NCBI GenBank assembly: GCA_934623575.1
Contig: CAKTVL010000022.1
Coordinates: 1-25,572 of the forward strand
DNA: 25,572 nucleotides
Origin: an uncultured Oscillospiraceae bacterium
GTDB taxonomy: Bacteria > Bacillota > Clostridia > Oscillospirales > Oscillospiraceae
Reading direction: 5' to 3'
Shown here: positions 16,578 to 23,958 of the stretch, in pieces
Numbering within the stretch: the first letter of the stretch is position 1
Layout of the letters: every line of letters begins with the position of its first letter
Notes under the pieces: generated by a model
Told to the model about the DNA's origin: nothing
The model's input: the letters and a program-made list of their open reading frames with translations, nothing else
Database searches by the model: none
Program-made: the position numbers and the translations under genes

Positions 16578-17027
16578 TTATTTTTCTTCTACGACGAGGA
16601 CGTATATGGTCCCGCTCACCTCATACCCCAGCTTGGCCTTGACCTCAAAGCTGCCGAAGCTCTTGATGGGCTGGTCCAGCACCAGCTTCTTGCCGTCGAT
16701 AGCCAGGGCAAACTGCTCCTGCAGGGCGGCGGAGATCTCCTTGCCGGTGATGGCGCCGAAGAGCTTGCCGCCCTCGCCGCCCTTGGCGGCGATCTTCACC
16801 TGGCAGGACTTCAGCTTTTCGGCGATGGCCAGGGCCTCGGCCTTGGCCTCGGCGTCGGCCTTGGCTTTGGCCTTGGCCTGCAGGTTCATGGTGTTGACGG
16901 CGTCGGCGGTGGCCACCACGGCCAAGCCCTTGGGGATCAGGAAATTGCGGGCGTAGCCCTCGGCGGCCTCGATCATCTGGCCCTTCTTGCCCTTGCCCTT
17001 GACGTCCTGCTTGAGGATCACTTTCAT
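16578..17027 (-). CDS. rplI: 50S ribosomal protein L9
   Basis: This is a 149-residue protein of normal L9 length. The N-terminal rRNA-binding domain ([17 protein letters not shown], then [13 protein letters not shown]) is followed by the long Ala/Lys/Glu connecting helix (about 45-75) and the C-terminal domain with [18 protein letters not shown] lies eight bases before the ATG. It starts 18 bases after gdpP ends and is presumably transcribed from the gdpP promoter. Confidence 0.97.
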   Translation of the reverse strand: MKVILKQDVKGKGKKGQMIEAAEGYARNFLIPKGLAVVATADAVNTMNLQAKAKAKADAEAKAEALAIAEKLKSCQVKIAAKGGEGGKLFGAITGKEISAALQEQFALAIDGKKLVLDQPIKSFGSFEVKAKLGYEVSGTIYVLVVEEK

Positions 17028-17045
17028 ATCTATGTCTCCTTTACG

Positions 17046-19034
17046 TTAATTTTCAAAATAATGGTCAATGGCCTCCAGCAGCTTGGCCTTGGTCTCGTCC
17101 ACGGATATGTTGTCGGCCTGCCCGCCGGCGGTGGTGGAATTTCCGCCGCCGCCCAGGGCCTCCAGGATCACCTGCACGTTGACCTCGCCCAGGGACCGTG
17201 CGGACATATAGACGCCGTCGCCCTTTTTATACAGCACGAAGCTGGCTCGGATGCCCTTCAGGGTCAGCAGCTCGTCGGCCGCCTTGGCGGCGGTGACGCG
17301 GTCGCACTCCTCGTCCAGCGCCACCACGGCGATGTCATCGTGGTACAGCTCCGCCTGCCGGATGATGGCATAGCGATCGATCATGGACTGCAGATCCCCC
17401 TGGAACATCCGCTGGACGTCCTGGGTGTCGGCGCCGATGCGGCGCAGATAGGCCGCCGCCTCGAAGGTCCGCCCGCCGGTGCGGTTGGTGAAATTCTTGG
17501 TGTCCAGTACGATACCGGCCAGCAGCGCCTCGGCCTCGCATTTCAGCACGTCCGTAGGCTCCACCAGATACTGCATCAGCTCCGCCACCAGCTCGCTGGC
17601 GGAGGAGGCGTAGGGCTCGTGGTAGTTCAGGGCCATCTTCTCGATGTAGCTGCTGCCCCGGCGGTGGTGGTCGATGACCGCCACGCGGTTGCAGGTCTCC
17701 AGCATCTCCTCGGACTCCACGCTCTCGGGCCGGTTGGTGTCCACCACCACCAGCAGGGCGCCCGGCTGGCACTTGATAAAGGCGTCCGCCCCGGAGATAG
17801 TCGCCCCGGCGTACTCCGGCTGCTCGGAAAGCCGCCGCAGGATGGGGTGGGCGGCGTTGTTCTCGGTGTCGATGACGATCTGGCAGGGCTTGCCCCGCTT
17901 GCGGGCGATGCAGCAGATGCCCACCGCGCTGCCCAGGGAGTCCATGTCCGCGTACTTGTGGCCCATGACGTACACCTGCTTGGCGTCGTCGATCAGCTCG
18001 CCCAGGGCGTTAGCCATGACCCGGGACTTGACCTTGGTGCGCTTCTCCGTGCTCTTGCTGCGGCCGCCGTAGAACTCGAAATTCACCCGGTCCTTGACCA
18101 CCGCCTGGTCGCCGCCGCGGCTCAGCGCCATCTCCAGCGCCAGCGAGGCGTTCTTGAACAGCTGCTCAAAGCTGTCCTCATCCCGTCCCACGCCGATGGA
18201 CAGCGTGGCGGACACGCCCTCGCCGGCCTGGACCTGACGCACCTTCTCCAGCACGTCGAACTTGCTCTCGGTGTAGCCGGTGTAGTCCTTCTCCTCGAAG
18301 AGATAGAGATACCGGTCACGGTCGTAGCTCAGCAGCAGCGCACCGCTGCCGGCAGCCCAGGTGTTCAGCTGCTCCTCCAGCGCGGCCAGCAGGGCCGAGC
18401 GCTTGTTTTCCGGGCAGGCCTTCATCAGCTCCTCATAGTTGTCCACCATCAGGATGGCCACCAGCGGCTTTGTCAGCTCCAGCGTCTGGCGCATCTGCTC
18501 CGACTCAGTGATGTCCATCCAGTAGGTGGTGGCCAGGGTGGCCTGCTCGCCGCCCTCCGGCTCCGGGCGGCTCAGCGCGCCGAATACCCGGTAAATGCGG
18601 TCATTCCAGCGGAACTGCTCCGGATACTCCCGCTTGCCCTCCACGAGCCAGCGATAGGTGAACTCCGGGATCACGTCCTCCACCGCCGTCTCGAAGATCT
18701 TGTCCTTCTGGGCGGTCAGGTCCATGAACATATCGTTGCACCACAGGATCTCGCCGGTGGTCACATCGAACACCAGCATCGGCAGCGGCGCGTACAGCAT
18801 GTTGCTGGACCGCGCGGTGTCCATGCCGCCGGAGACCCGGTCCATATACTGCCGGACCGACGCCTGGGCCAGCTTATTGCGGCGGCGGCCCACCAGAATG
18901 ACCAGAATGGCCACCACGCCCTCCGCCGCGGCCAGCAGCGGCTCAAAGGGCACCGTCACCGCCACAAAGGCCACCAGGCAAAGGCAGTACAGCGTCATAT
19001 TGGTGCGGAACCCGCGGATGATCTTTTTGCTCAA
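17046..19034 (-). CDS. gdpP: Cyclic-di-AMP phosphodiesterase, GdpP family (DHH/DHHA1)
   Basis: About 662 residues: two membrane helices (about 12-30 and 33-49), a PAS-like domain, a degenerate GGDEF domain, then DHH and DHHA1. DHH motifs seen are MGHKYADMDSLGSAVG (about 355), VVVDTNRPE, VIDHHRRG (about 451) and EPYASSASELV. The family hydrolyses cyclic di-AMP and so affects wall and osmotic balance. The DHHA1 motif reads GGGGNSTTAGGQ, with Asn where well-studied members have His. The preferred start is TTG at 19034 with GGAGG about eight bases upstream. An ATG at 19076 (GGAG only four bases away) is the alternative and would add 14 residues. Confidence 0.93.
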   Translation of the reverse strand: MSKKIIRGFRTNMTLYCLCLVAFVAVTVPFEPLLAAAEGVVAILVILVGRRRNKLAQASVRQYMDRVSGGMDTARSSNMLYAPLPMLVFDVTTGEILWCNDMFMDLTAQKDKIFETAVEDVIPEFTYRWLVEGKREYPEQFRWNDRIYRVFGALSRPEPEGGEQATLATTYWMDITESEQMRQTLELTKPLVAILMVDNYEELMKACPENKRSALLAALEEQLNTWAAGSGALLLSYDRDRYLYLFEEKDYTGYTESKFDVLEKVRQVQAGEGVSATLSIGVGRDEDSFEQLFKNASLALEMALSRGGDQAVVKDRVNFEFYGGRSKSTEKRTKVKSRVMANALGELIDDAKQVYVMGHKYADMDSLGSAVGICCIARKRGKPCQIVIDTENNAAHPILRRLSEQPEYAGATISGADAFIKCQPGALLVVVDTNRPESVESEEMLETCNRVAVIDHHRRGSSYIEKMALNYHEPYASSASELVAELMQYLVEPTDVLKCEAEALLAGIVLDTKNFTNRTGGRTFEAAAYLRRIGADTQDVQRMFQGDLQSMIDRYAIIRQAELYHDDIAVVALDEECDRVTAAKAADELLTLKGIRASFVLYKKGDGVYMSARSLGEVNVQVILEALGGGGNSTTAGGQADNISVDETKAKLLEAIDHYFEN

Positions 19035-19100
19035 GGGGCGCGCCTCCTTTCCGCCAGGGGATCCATGTGTATCCATACTACTCCACGATATGAGTAGTTT

Positions 19101-19129
19101 ATTATAGCACGAAAGCCCCGCCGGGACAA
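19101..19129 (-). promoter_or_regulatory. Promoter of the gdpP-rplI-dnaB-tilS-hpt block
   Basis: On the minus strand TTGTCC, 17 bases, perfect TATAAT. The predicted start is near 19094. Confidence 0.75.
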
Positions 19130-19203
19130 TACGGTTTTCCCGAAATCGGCCGGGATTTTTTCCCGGCTGCGGCAGCGGGCGAAAGCTGTCGGTAAGTTAG
19201 GGG

Positions 19204-19232
19204 TGTACAAACGGGAAAAAATGTGCTATACT
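19204..19232 (+). promoter_or_regulatory. Promoter upstream of the RNase J leader
   Basis: TGTACA, 17 bases, TATACT preceded by TGC (extended -10). The predicted start near 19239 is about 370 bases ahead of the RNase J start codon. It is divergent from the gdpP promoter. Confidence 0.65.
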
Positions 19233-19241
19233 TTGTGAAAA

Positions 19242-19266
19242 GCGCCGGATCCGGCGCACGTTTTTT
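19242..19266 (+). terminator. Terminator-like palindrome right after the RNase J promoter
   Basis: The perfect 16-base palindrome GCGCCGGATCCGGCGC is followed by ACG and six T. Its form is that of an intrinsic terminator, yet it begins only about three bases after the predicted start, with no rightward gene upstream to terminate. Confidence 0.5.
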
Positions 19267-19607
19267 GGTTGTTTCGCGGCCCTCGGACGCCGCGGTCAAA
19301 ATAACAAACGGGGCGTTTCACCCCCATACATCGAGTGCTGACGGCGGGCGACAGACTGTTCTCTCCCCCTGCGATGCAGGGCAGGCGGGCGGGACAGACC
19401 GCCTCTGCTTTGCCATGCTTTTGCATGACAAAACAGAAATGTACCATTTCCCGGCCCTTCGGGGCAGCCGGAAATGGTGTGCAGAGCTTCATGCACCGGC
19501 ATTTGCGCATTTTCGCAGCGCAGTGCTCATGCATGAGGTCTGCCGTGATCTTTTCTCCCGCCGCACCGGCGCTCCATCTCTATGAAAAAAGGAGCGTTTA
19601 CTATTTT
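19267..19607 (+). promoter_or_regulatory. Hairpin-rich leader of the RNase J gene
   Basis: No gene is credible here; the open frame running through it lacks a start with a ribosome binding site. Hairpins seen are CCCTGC-GAT-GCAGGG (19367-19381), CATGC-TTTT-GCATG near 19415-19430, the palindrome CTCATGCATGAG near 19528-19539, and the strongest at 19443-19478. That one has a 9-bp outer stem (ACCATTTCC / GGAAATGGT) and an inner GCCC-TTCG-GGGC capped by a UUCG tetraloop. This may be a regulatory 5' UTR or may contain a small RNA. I do not recognise a known riboswitch or T-box motif in it. Confidence 0.45.
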
Positions 19608-21266
19608 ATGGCAGAAAAATTGAAGATCATCCCCCTTGGCGGTCTCAACGAGATCGGCAAAAACATGACCGCCTATGAGTACGGCGGCGAGATCATCGTG
19701 GTGGACTGCGGCATGGCCTTCCCCGGTGACGACATGTACGGCATCGACTGCGTCATCCCCGACGTCAGCTATCTGGTGAAGAACCGCAGCCGTCTGCGGG
19801 GCCTGTTCATCACCCACGGCCACGAGGACCACATCGGGGCCATCCCCTACGTCCTCAAGCAGATCAACATGCCCATCTACTGCACCAAGTTCACCGCCGG
19901 CCTCATCAAACTGAAGCTGCAGGAGCACGGACTGGTGAACTCCACCAAGCTCATCACCGTGGAGCCGGGACAGACCGTCCGGGCCGGGAAATTCCAGGTG
20001 GAATTCATCCACGTCAACCACTCCATCGCCGACTCCGTGGCCTTCGCCATCCACACCCGCATGGGTGCCATCGTCCACACCGGCGACTTCAAGATCGACT
20101 CCACGCCCATCGACGGCGAGGTCATCGACCTGGCCCGCTTCGGCGAGCTGGGCAAGCAGGGCGTGCTGGCCCTGCTGGCGGACTCCACCAACGTGGAGCG
20201 CCCCGGCTACACCATGAGCGAGCGCGCCGTGGGCGCCACCTTCAAGCGGCAGTTCACCGGCTGTGACAAGCGCATCATCGTCACCACCTTCGCCAGCAAC
20301 GTCCACCGCATCCAGCAGGTGCTGGATGCCGCGGCGGCCTGCGGCCGCAAGGTGGCCGTCACCGGCCGCAGCATGGAGAACATCATGAAGGTCTCCACCG
20401 AGCTGGGCTACATGAAGGTGCCCAAGAACACCCTGGTGGACATCAACCGCATCAAGGGCCTGCCCCTGAACCAGCAGGTCATCGTCACCACCGGCTCCCA
20501 GGGCGAGGAGATGAGCGCCCTGTACCGCATGGCCTTCTCCACCCACAAGCAGGTGGACATCGGCCCCGGCGACAAGGTCATCATCTCCGCCAGCGCCATC
20601 CCCGGCAACGAGGTGACGGTGGGACGGGTCATCAACGAGCTGTTCCGCAAGGGCGCGGACGTGGTGTATGACAAGGCCGACATGCTGCATGTGTCCGGCC
20701 ACGCCTGCCAGGAGGAGCTGAAGATCATCCACGCGCTGACGAAGCCCCGGTTCTTCATCCCCCTCCACGGCGAGCAGCGCATGCTGCAGATCCACAAACG
20801 GGTGGCCGAGAGCATGGGCATGCACCCCAATAACATCGTCGTGGCCGACAACGGCAGTGTCATCGAGCTGACCACCAAGCACATCAAGTGCGAGACCACC
20901 GTCCCCGCCGGCGAGGTGTTCGTGGACGGCGGCGGCGTGGGCGAGGTGGGCGCCGTGGTGCTCAACGACCGCAAGCTGCTGGCCGAGGACGGCATGGTGG
21001 TCATCGTGCTGCCCATGTCCAGCCACGACCACCAGCTGCTGTGCCCGCCGGAGATCGTCACCCGCGGCTTCGTGTACGTCAAGGAGTCCGAGGAGCTGCT
21101 GGACGACATGCGCCGTGTGGCCACCGAAACGGTGGACGGCATGTCCGCCAAGAAGCGCCGGGATGAGGGCGACGTGTGCCGCGCCGTGCGCTCCGCCGTC
21201 AGCAGCTACCTCTACAAGCACACCAAGCGCAGCCCCATGATCATCCCCATGGTCACCAAGCTGTGA
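19608..21266 (+). CDS. rnj: Ribonuclease J (metallo-beta-lactamase/beta-CASP)
   Basis: The 552-residue protein is of normal RNase J length. The metal-binding motif HGHEDH is at 70-75, followed by HTGDFKID, the beta-CASP motifs (ADSTNVERPG, VTTFASNVHRIQQV) and the later HVSGHACQEEL and FIPLHGEQRML segments. It acts as an endonuclease and 5'-3' exonuclease in cytoplasmic RNA maturation and decay. The ATG at 19608 fits the family N terminus (KIIPLGGLNEIGKN). The nearest AAAGGAG is 13 bases upstream, a longer spacing than usual. The longer frame to 19335 lies in the structured leader. It is transcribed alone and closed by a strong terminator. Confidence 0.95.
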   Translation: MAEKLKIIPLGGLNEIGKNMTAYEYGGEIIVVDCGMAFPGDDMYGIDCVIPDVSYLVKNRSRLRGLFITHGHEDHIGAIPYVLKQINMPIYCTKFTAGLIKLKLQEHGLVNSTKLITVEPGQTVRAGKFQVEFIHVNHSIADSVAFAIHTRMGAIVHTGDFKIDSTPIDGEVIDLARFGELGKQGVLALLADSTNVERPGYTMSERAVGATFKRQFTGCDKRIIVTTFASNVHRIQQVLDAAAACGRKVAVTGRSMENIMKVSTELGYMKVPKNTLVDINRIKGLPLNQQVIVTTGSQGEEMSALYRMAFSTHKQVDIGPGDKVIISASAIPGNEVTVGRVINELFRKGADVVYDKADMLHVSGHACQEELKIIHALTKPRFFIPLHGEQRMLQIHKRVAESMGMHPNNIVVADNGSVIELTTKHIKCETTVPAGEVFVDGGGVGEVGAVVLNDRKLLAEDGMVVIVLPMSSHDHQLLCPPEIVTRGFVYVKESEELLDDMRRVATETVDGMSAKKRRDEGDVCRAVRSAVSSYLYKHTKRSPMIIPMVTKL

Positions 21267-21284
21267 TCCCGGTCTTTATCCTTC

Positions 21285-21312
21285 AAAAGCCGCCCTTCGG
21301 GGCGGCTTTTTT
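21285..21312 (+). terminator. Terminator of the RNase J gene
   Basis: The 11-bp stem AAAAGCCGCCC / GGGCGGCTTTT has a TTCG loop and a following T-run, 19 bases past the stop codon. Confidence 0.93.
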
Positions 21313-21318
21313 CGGTCC

Positions 21319-21347
21319 TTGACTTATGGCAGCAGCCATGCTATTAT
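21319..21347 (+). promoter_or_regulatory. Promoter of the MarR-TauE operon
   Basis: TTGACT, 17 bases, TATTAT; predicted start near 21354. The spacer itself contains ATGGC-AGCA-GCCAT (21326-21339), a short perfect inverted repeat. Confidence 0.75.
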
Positions 21348-21349
21348 AT

Positions 21350-21377
21350 TCCAAATTTGAACTATCCAAACTTGAAC
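21350..21377 (+). promoter_or_regulatory. Operator-like direct repeat at the MarR-TauE start site
   Basis: Two 13-base copies, TCCAAATTTGAAC (21350-21362) and TCCAAACTTGAAC (21365-21377), lie 15 bases apart and differ at one base. Each contains a palindromic or nearly palindromic CAAATTTG-type core. They span the predicted transcription start, where the adjacent MarR-family protein could repress its own operon. The binding is inferred. Confidence 0.55.
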
Positions 21378-21395
21378 CAACGGAGGCGATACACT

Positions 21396-21848
21396 GTGCA
21401 TCCAAGTATAGAGATCCCCCGGAAGATCGCCCTGGCCTACGACATCGTGTGCAAACCGCTGTGCCATGAGCTGAACCTGCCGCAGACCGCCTTTGACATC
21501 CTGATGTTTTTGGGCAACAACCCCGCCTATAAGACCGCCAGCGAGATCGTCGAGCTTCGCCACATCAAGGCAAATCTCGTCTCTGTCAACGTGGAACGGC
21601 TGGTGCGCGAGGGCTATCTGCTCCGGCGGCCGGTGCCCAACGACCGCCGCAAGACCGAGCTGCTCTGCACGGAAAAAGCGCAGCCGGTCATCCGCCGCGG
21701 GCAGCAGCTGCAAAACGACTTCTTCCGGTGCCTGTTTGACGGCGCCGACGAAGAAACGCGCCGCGCCTTCTCCTCGGCACTGGGCACACTGGAAAAGAAT
21801 CTCGACTTGTTTTTAGCGGAAAGGAGCCATCTATGCACATCGCGATAA
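21396..21848 (+). CDS. MarR-family transcriptional regulator
   Basis: The 150-residue protein has a helical N terminus (IPRKIALAYDIVCKPLCHELNL) and a winged-helix region: NPAYKTASEIVELRHIKANLVSVNVERLVREGYLLRR, given here only as the span from about 39 to 77. A wing with the family-type PNDRRKTELLCTEKA follows, then a C-terminal dimerisation helix. The start is GTG at 21396 with GGAGG nine bases upstream; a reading from an ATG at 21357 would begin inside the operator repeats. Its end overlaps the permease start by 16 bases. It probably senses a substrate or stress related to the permease; the ligand is unknown. Confidence 0.88.
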   Translation: MHPSIEIPRKIALAYDIVCKPLCHELNLPQTAFDILMFLGNNPAYKTASEIVELRHIKANLVSVNVERLVREGYLLRRPVPNDRRKTELLCTEKAQPVIRRGQQLQNDFFRCLFDGADEETRRAFSSALGTLEKNLDLFLAERSHLCTSR

Positions 21849-22606
21849 CCCTTTTGGTGACCTTTTTTGCGGGCATGGGCGCGGGCCTGGGCACCGGCTT
21901 TGCCGGCATGAGCGCCGCCGCGGTCATCAGCCCCATGCTGATCACCTTTCTGGGCGTTGACCCCTACATGGCCGTGGGCATCGCCCTGTCCTCCGACGTG
22001 CTGGCCAGCGCCGTCTCCGCCTATACCTACCACAAGAACAAGAACCTGGACATCCGCAACGGCCTGATCATGATGGCCAGCGTCCTGATGTTCACCGTGG
22101 TGGGCAGCTACGTCGCCAGCCTTGTGCCCTCCGCCACCATGGGCACCTTTTCGGTGTTCATGACCTTCCTACTGGGCATCAAGTTCATCGTCCGGCCGGT
22201 GATGACCACCAAGGAGTCCATGCTGGGCGTCTCCGCCAGAAAGCGCGCCGTCCAGTCCGTGGTCTGCGGCGTCCTGATCGGCTTTATCTGCGGCTTCGTG
22301 GGCGCGGGCGGCGGTATGATGATGCTGCTGATCCTGACCAGCGTGCTGGGCTATGAGCTAAAGACCGCCGTGGGCACCAGCGTGTTCATCATGACCTTCA
22401 CCGCCCTGACCGGCGCGCTGTCCCATTTCGCCATCGGCGGCACGCCGGACGTGCTGACGTGGGTGCTGTGCGTGCTCTTCACGCTGATCTGGGCGCGCAT
22501 CGCCGCCGTCTTTGCCAACAAGGCCCAGCCCAAGACCCTGAACCGCGCCACCGGCGTCGTTCTGGTGGTGCTAGGTGCCGTTATCATGGTATTCCAGCTG
22601 TTGTAA
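21833..22606 (+). CDS. TauE/SafE-family membrane permease (second copy)
   Basis: This 257-residue, largely hydrophobic protein has two similar halves: GMGAGLGTGFAGMSAAAVIS in the first and CGFVGAGGGMMMLLIL in the second. TAVGTSVFIMTFTALTGALS follows. The family exports or imports sulfite, sulfonates or related small anions. AAAGGAG is seven bases before the ATG. It overlaps the MarR gene, so the two are translationally coupled and likely co-regulated. It differs in sequence and context from the copy at 3684-4415. Its terminator appears to be at 22908-22949, beyond an inserted MITE-like element. Confidence 0.88.
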   Translation: MHIAITLLVTFFAGMGAGLGTGFAGMSAAAVISPMLITFLGVDPYMAVGIALSSDVLASAVSAYTYHKNKNLDIRNGLIMMASVLMFTVVGSYVASLVPSATMGTFSVFMTFLLGIKFIVRPVMTTKESMLGVSARKRAVQSVVCGVLIGFICGFVGAGGGMMMLLILTSVLGYELKTAVGTSVFIMTFTALTGALSHFAIGGTPDVLTWVLCVLFTLIWARIAAVFANKAQPKTLNRATGVVLVVLGAVIMVFQLL

Positions 22607-22617
22607 ACGACTTTCTA

Positions 22618-22895
22618 TACCATCGATTGACAAGGATAGACACGGTTTTGACGGGCGGAAATGCGCCCATACGGCGTCAAGCCCCTTGACAATACGTCAA
22701 GTATTCTCTGCGGGTCTTTCCTCGTCTGGACACATTTCCGCTCCGACAAAACTGCATTGCACCTAACAGCGATGGATTTTCGAGTGATTTTTGGCTTTTG
22801 AGACGCAGGCGGGCTGACGCCCGCCAAGGCGAAAAGGGCAAAAAATGCCGGAAAGGCGCGCTGTCAGGCGTGTTTATCCTTGTCAATCGATGGTA
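22618..22895. mobile_element. MITE-like element, 278 bp with 27-bp terminal inverted repeats
   Basis: The ends 22618-22644 and 22869-22895 are inverted copies with one mismatch in 27; the outer 21 bases match perfectly. The outermost bases are TA at both ends, which fits a TA target duplication as in IS630/Tc1-mariner relatives, but this is not proof. The interior has no gene. It has hairpins such as CTTGAC-AATAC-GTCAAG (22685-22701) and GCGGGC-TGAC-GCCCGC near 22808-22823. It lies between the permease stop codon and its likely terminator. Confidence 0.75.
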
Positions 22896-22907
22896 CCCTT
22901 CTGCAAT

Positions 22908-22949
22908 AAAAACCCCGCGGTATGACTGTGTCATACCGCGGGGTTTTTT
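22908..22949. terminator. Long bidirectional terminator past the MITE-like element
   Basis: A perfect 19-bp stem (22908-22926 with 22930-22948, loop TGT) has A residues on one side and a T-run on the other. It probably closes the MarR-TauE operon and also the minus-strand gene remnant that ends at 22969. Confidence 0.92.
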
Positions 22950-22968
22950 CTGTTTCAGGCCGCGTATC

Positions 22969-23234
22969 TCACCGCTCAAAGGTGACCGTGTACGCCCCTA
23001 ACACCTGCCCGCAGGGGAGCTTCGCCGCGTTTTCCGCCGTCAGCTGCGTCCGTGGATAGACCACCCTTACCGCCTCAGGATAGGCGGGCAGCGTCCTTTC
23101 CTCGCTGCGCCCGAAGTCCATACGGACATGGCGATGGTACCCAGCCGCTTATCTTCTTCGGGGTGCTGGGTAAAAAATAAGCCCGCCTCCTCTGGGCGGG
23201 CAGGTCGGATATGAAATTGTGTTGCATTTTTCAA
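22969..23234 (-). pseudogene. Frameshifted small gene of unknown family
   Basis: AAAGGAG and a TTG start at 23234 open a frame that reads protein-like for about 40 codons (HIRPARPEEAGLFF, QHPEEDKRLGTIA). A neighbouring frame then stays open to a TGA at 22969, with protein-like sequence (YPEAVRVVYPRT, LPCGQVLGAYTVTFE). The total of 266 bases is one short of a whole number of codons, which fits a one-base deletion near 23120-23140; the intact product would be about 88 residues. A stem GCCCGCC / GGCGGGC followed by TTATTTTTT on the minus strand (23171-23201) lies inside it. An attenuated leader is therefore an alternative reading. I do not recognise the protein. Confidence 0.45.
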
Positions 23235-23266
23235 GATTTAGGTCTCCTTTCAGTGTAGAATTTGGC

Positions 23267-23296
23267 TTTACACATTACTGGGGGATATGCTATGAT
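23267..23296 (+). promoter_or_regulatory. Promoter of the acetyltransferase gene
   Basis: TTTACA, 18 bases, TATGAT preceded by TGC; predicted start near 23303, about 30 bases ahead of the ATG. Confidence 0.55.
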
Positions 23297-23333
23297 GTGG
23301 CAAACAAATCGGAAGTTGGAGGGATAGATTTCT

Positions 23334-23858
23334 ATGATTATCAGATATGCAGAAGAGAAAAATTTTATAGAATTGCGGCAGTTTTATGACGGTATGTGTA
23401 AAGTTTTGAGCGAAAAAGATTTTCTGCCGGAGGGAGATAAAGGTGGTTTCCCTCCAGATGAAATGATCAAAGATGCAATCAAAGAGAGAAATCAGTTTAT
23501 CGGTATTGAAGATGGTCGAATTGTTGCGGCGTATATTATGAATCATGATCGTGATGAGGCGTATCACTCAGTTAAATGGCTTATTGATGCAAATGATAAC
23601 GAGACAGTAGTTCTTCATGCCTTGCGTGTCCTTCCGGAATATGGAGGTCGTGGATACTCGAAGCAGTTAGTTCAACACGCAATAGACACAGCAAGGGAAA
23701 GAAACCTTAAATCAATTCGTCTTGATTGCATAGAGGGAAATGATATTCCACAGAAAATGTATATGTCGTTTGGATTTAAGTATGTGGATAAGGTTGAAAT
23801 CACATATGTTGATATTGGCGTACCGAGGAAGTTCCTCTTATATGAGTTTGTACTCTAA
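23334..23858 (+). CDS. GNAT-family N-acetyltransferase
   Basis: The 174-residue protein has the acetyl-CoA-binding core motif VLPEYGGRGYSKQLVQHA (the Q/R-x-x-G-x-G/A pattern), preceded by a beta strand (ETVVLHALRV) and followed by SIRLDCIEGND and MYMSFGFKYVDKVE, a typical GNAT C-terminal half. The acceptor is unknown. GGAGGG lies about ten bases before the ATG. The gene is clearly AT-rich with A/T-ending codons, unlike the GC-rich genes on the rest of the window. It is flanked by a gene remnant, a MITE-like element and a tRNA-linked accessory block. Recent horizontal acquisition is the likely explanation. Confidence 0.9.
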   Translation: MIIRYAEEKNFIELRQFYDGMCKVLSEKDFLPEGDKGGFPPDEMIKDAIKERNQFIGIEDGRIVAAYIMNHDRDEAYHSVKWLIDANDNETVVLHALRVLPEYGGRGYSKQLVQHAIDTARERNLKSIRLDCIEGNDIPQKMYMSFGFKYVDKVEITYVDIGVPRKFLLYEFVL

Positions 23859-23922
23859 TCAAGACATAATAACAGTTATATCCTGAACATTGTACAAACA
23901 ACTTCCAGTTTGCCTGCCTCTC

Positions 23923-23956
23923 AAGCGGCTTGATCCAAATGGATCGAGCCGCTTTT
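23923..23956. terminator. Terminator between the acetyltransferase and the convergent gene
   Basis: The 14-bp stem AAGCGGCTTGATCC / GGATCGAGCCGCTT (one G-T pair, loop AAAT) is followed by TTTT. It lies at the shared 3' end of two convergent genes and can serve both. Confidence 0.8.
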
Positions 23957-23958
23957 AC

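Noticed and set aside
17061..19097. Long plus-strand open frame (678 codons) over gdpP
   Set aside because: It is a reverse-frame shadow of gdpP with low-complexity His/Leu/Gln content and no recognisable domain.
19527..21221. Long minus-strand open frame over the RNase J gene
   Set aside because: The Val/His/Asp/Gly-rich composition is that of a reverse frame; RNase J on the other strand has all family motifs.
22677..22979. 100-codon minus-strand open frame through the MITE-like element
   Set aside because: It is formed by the element's terminal repeat and the long terminator stem; no start signal supports translation.
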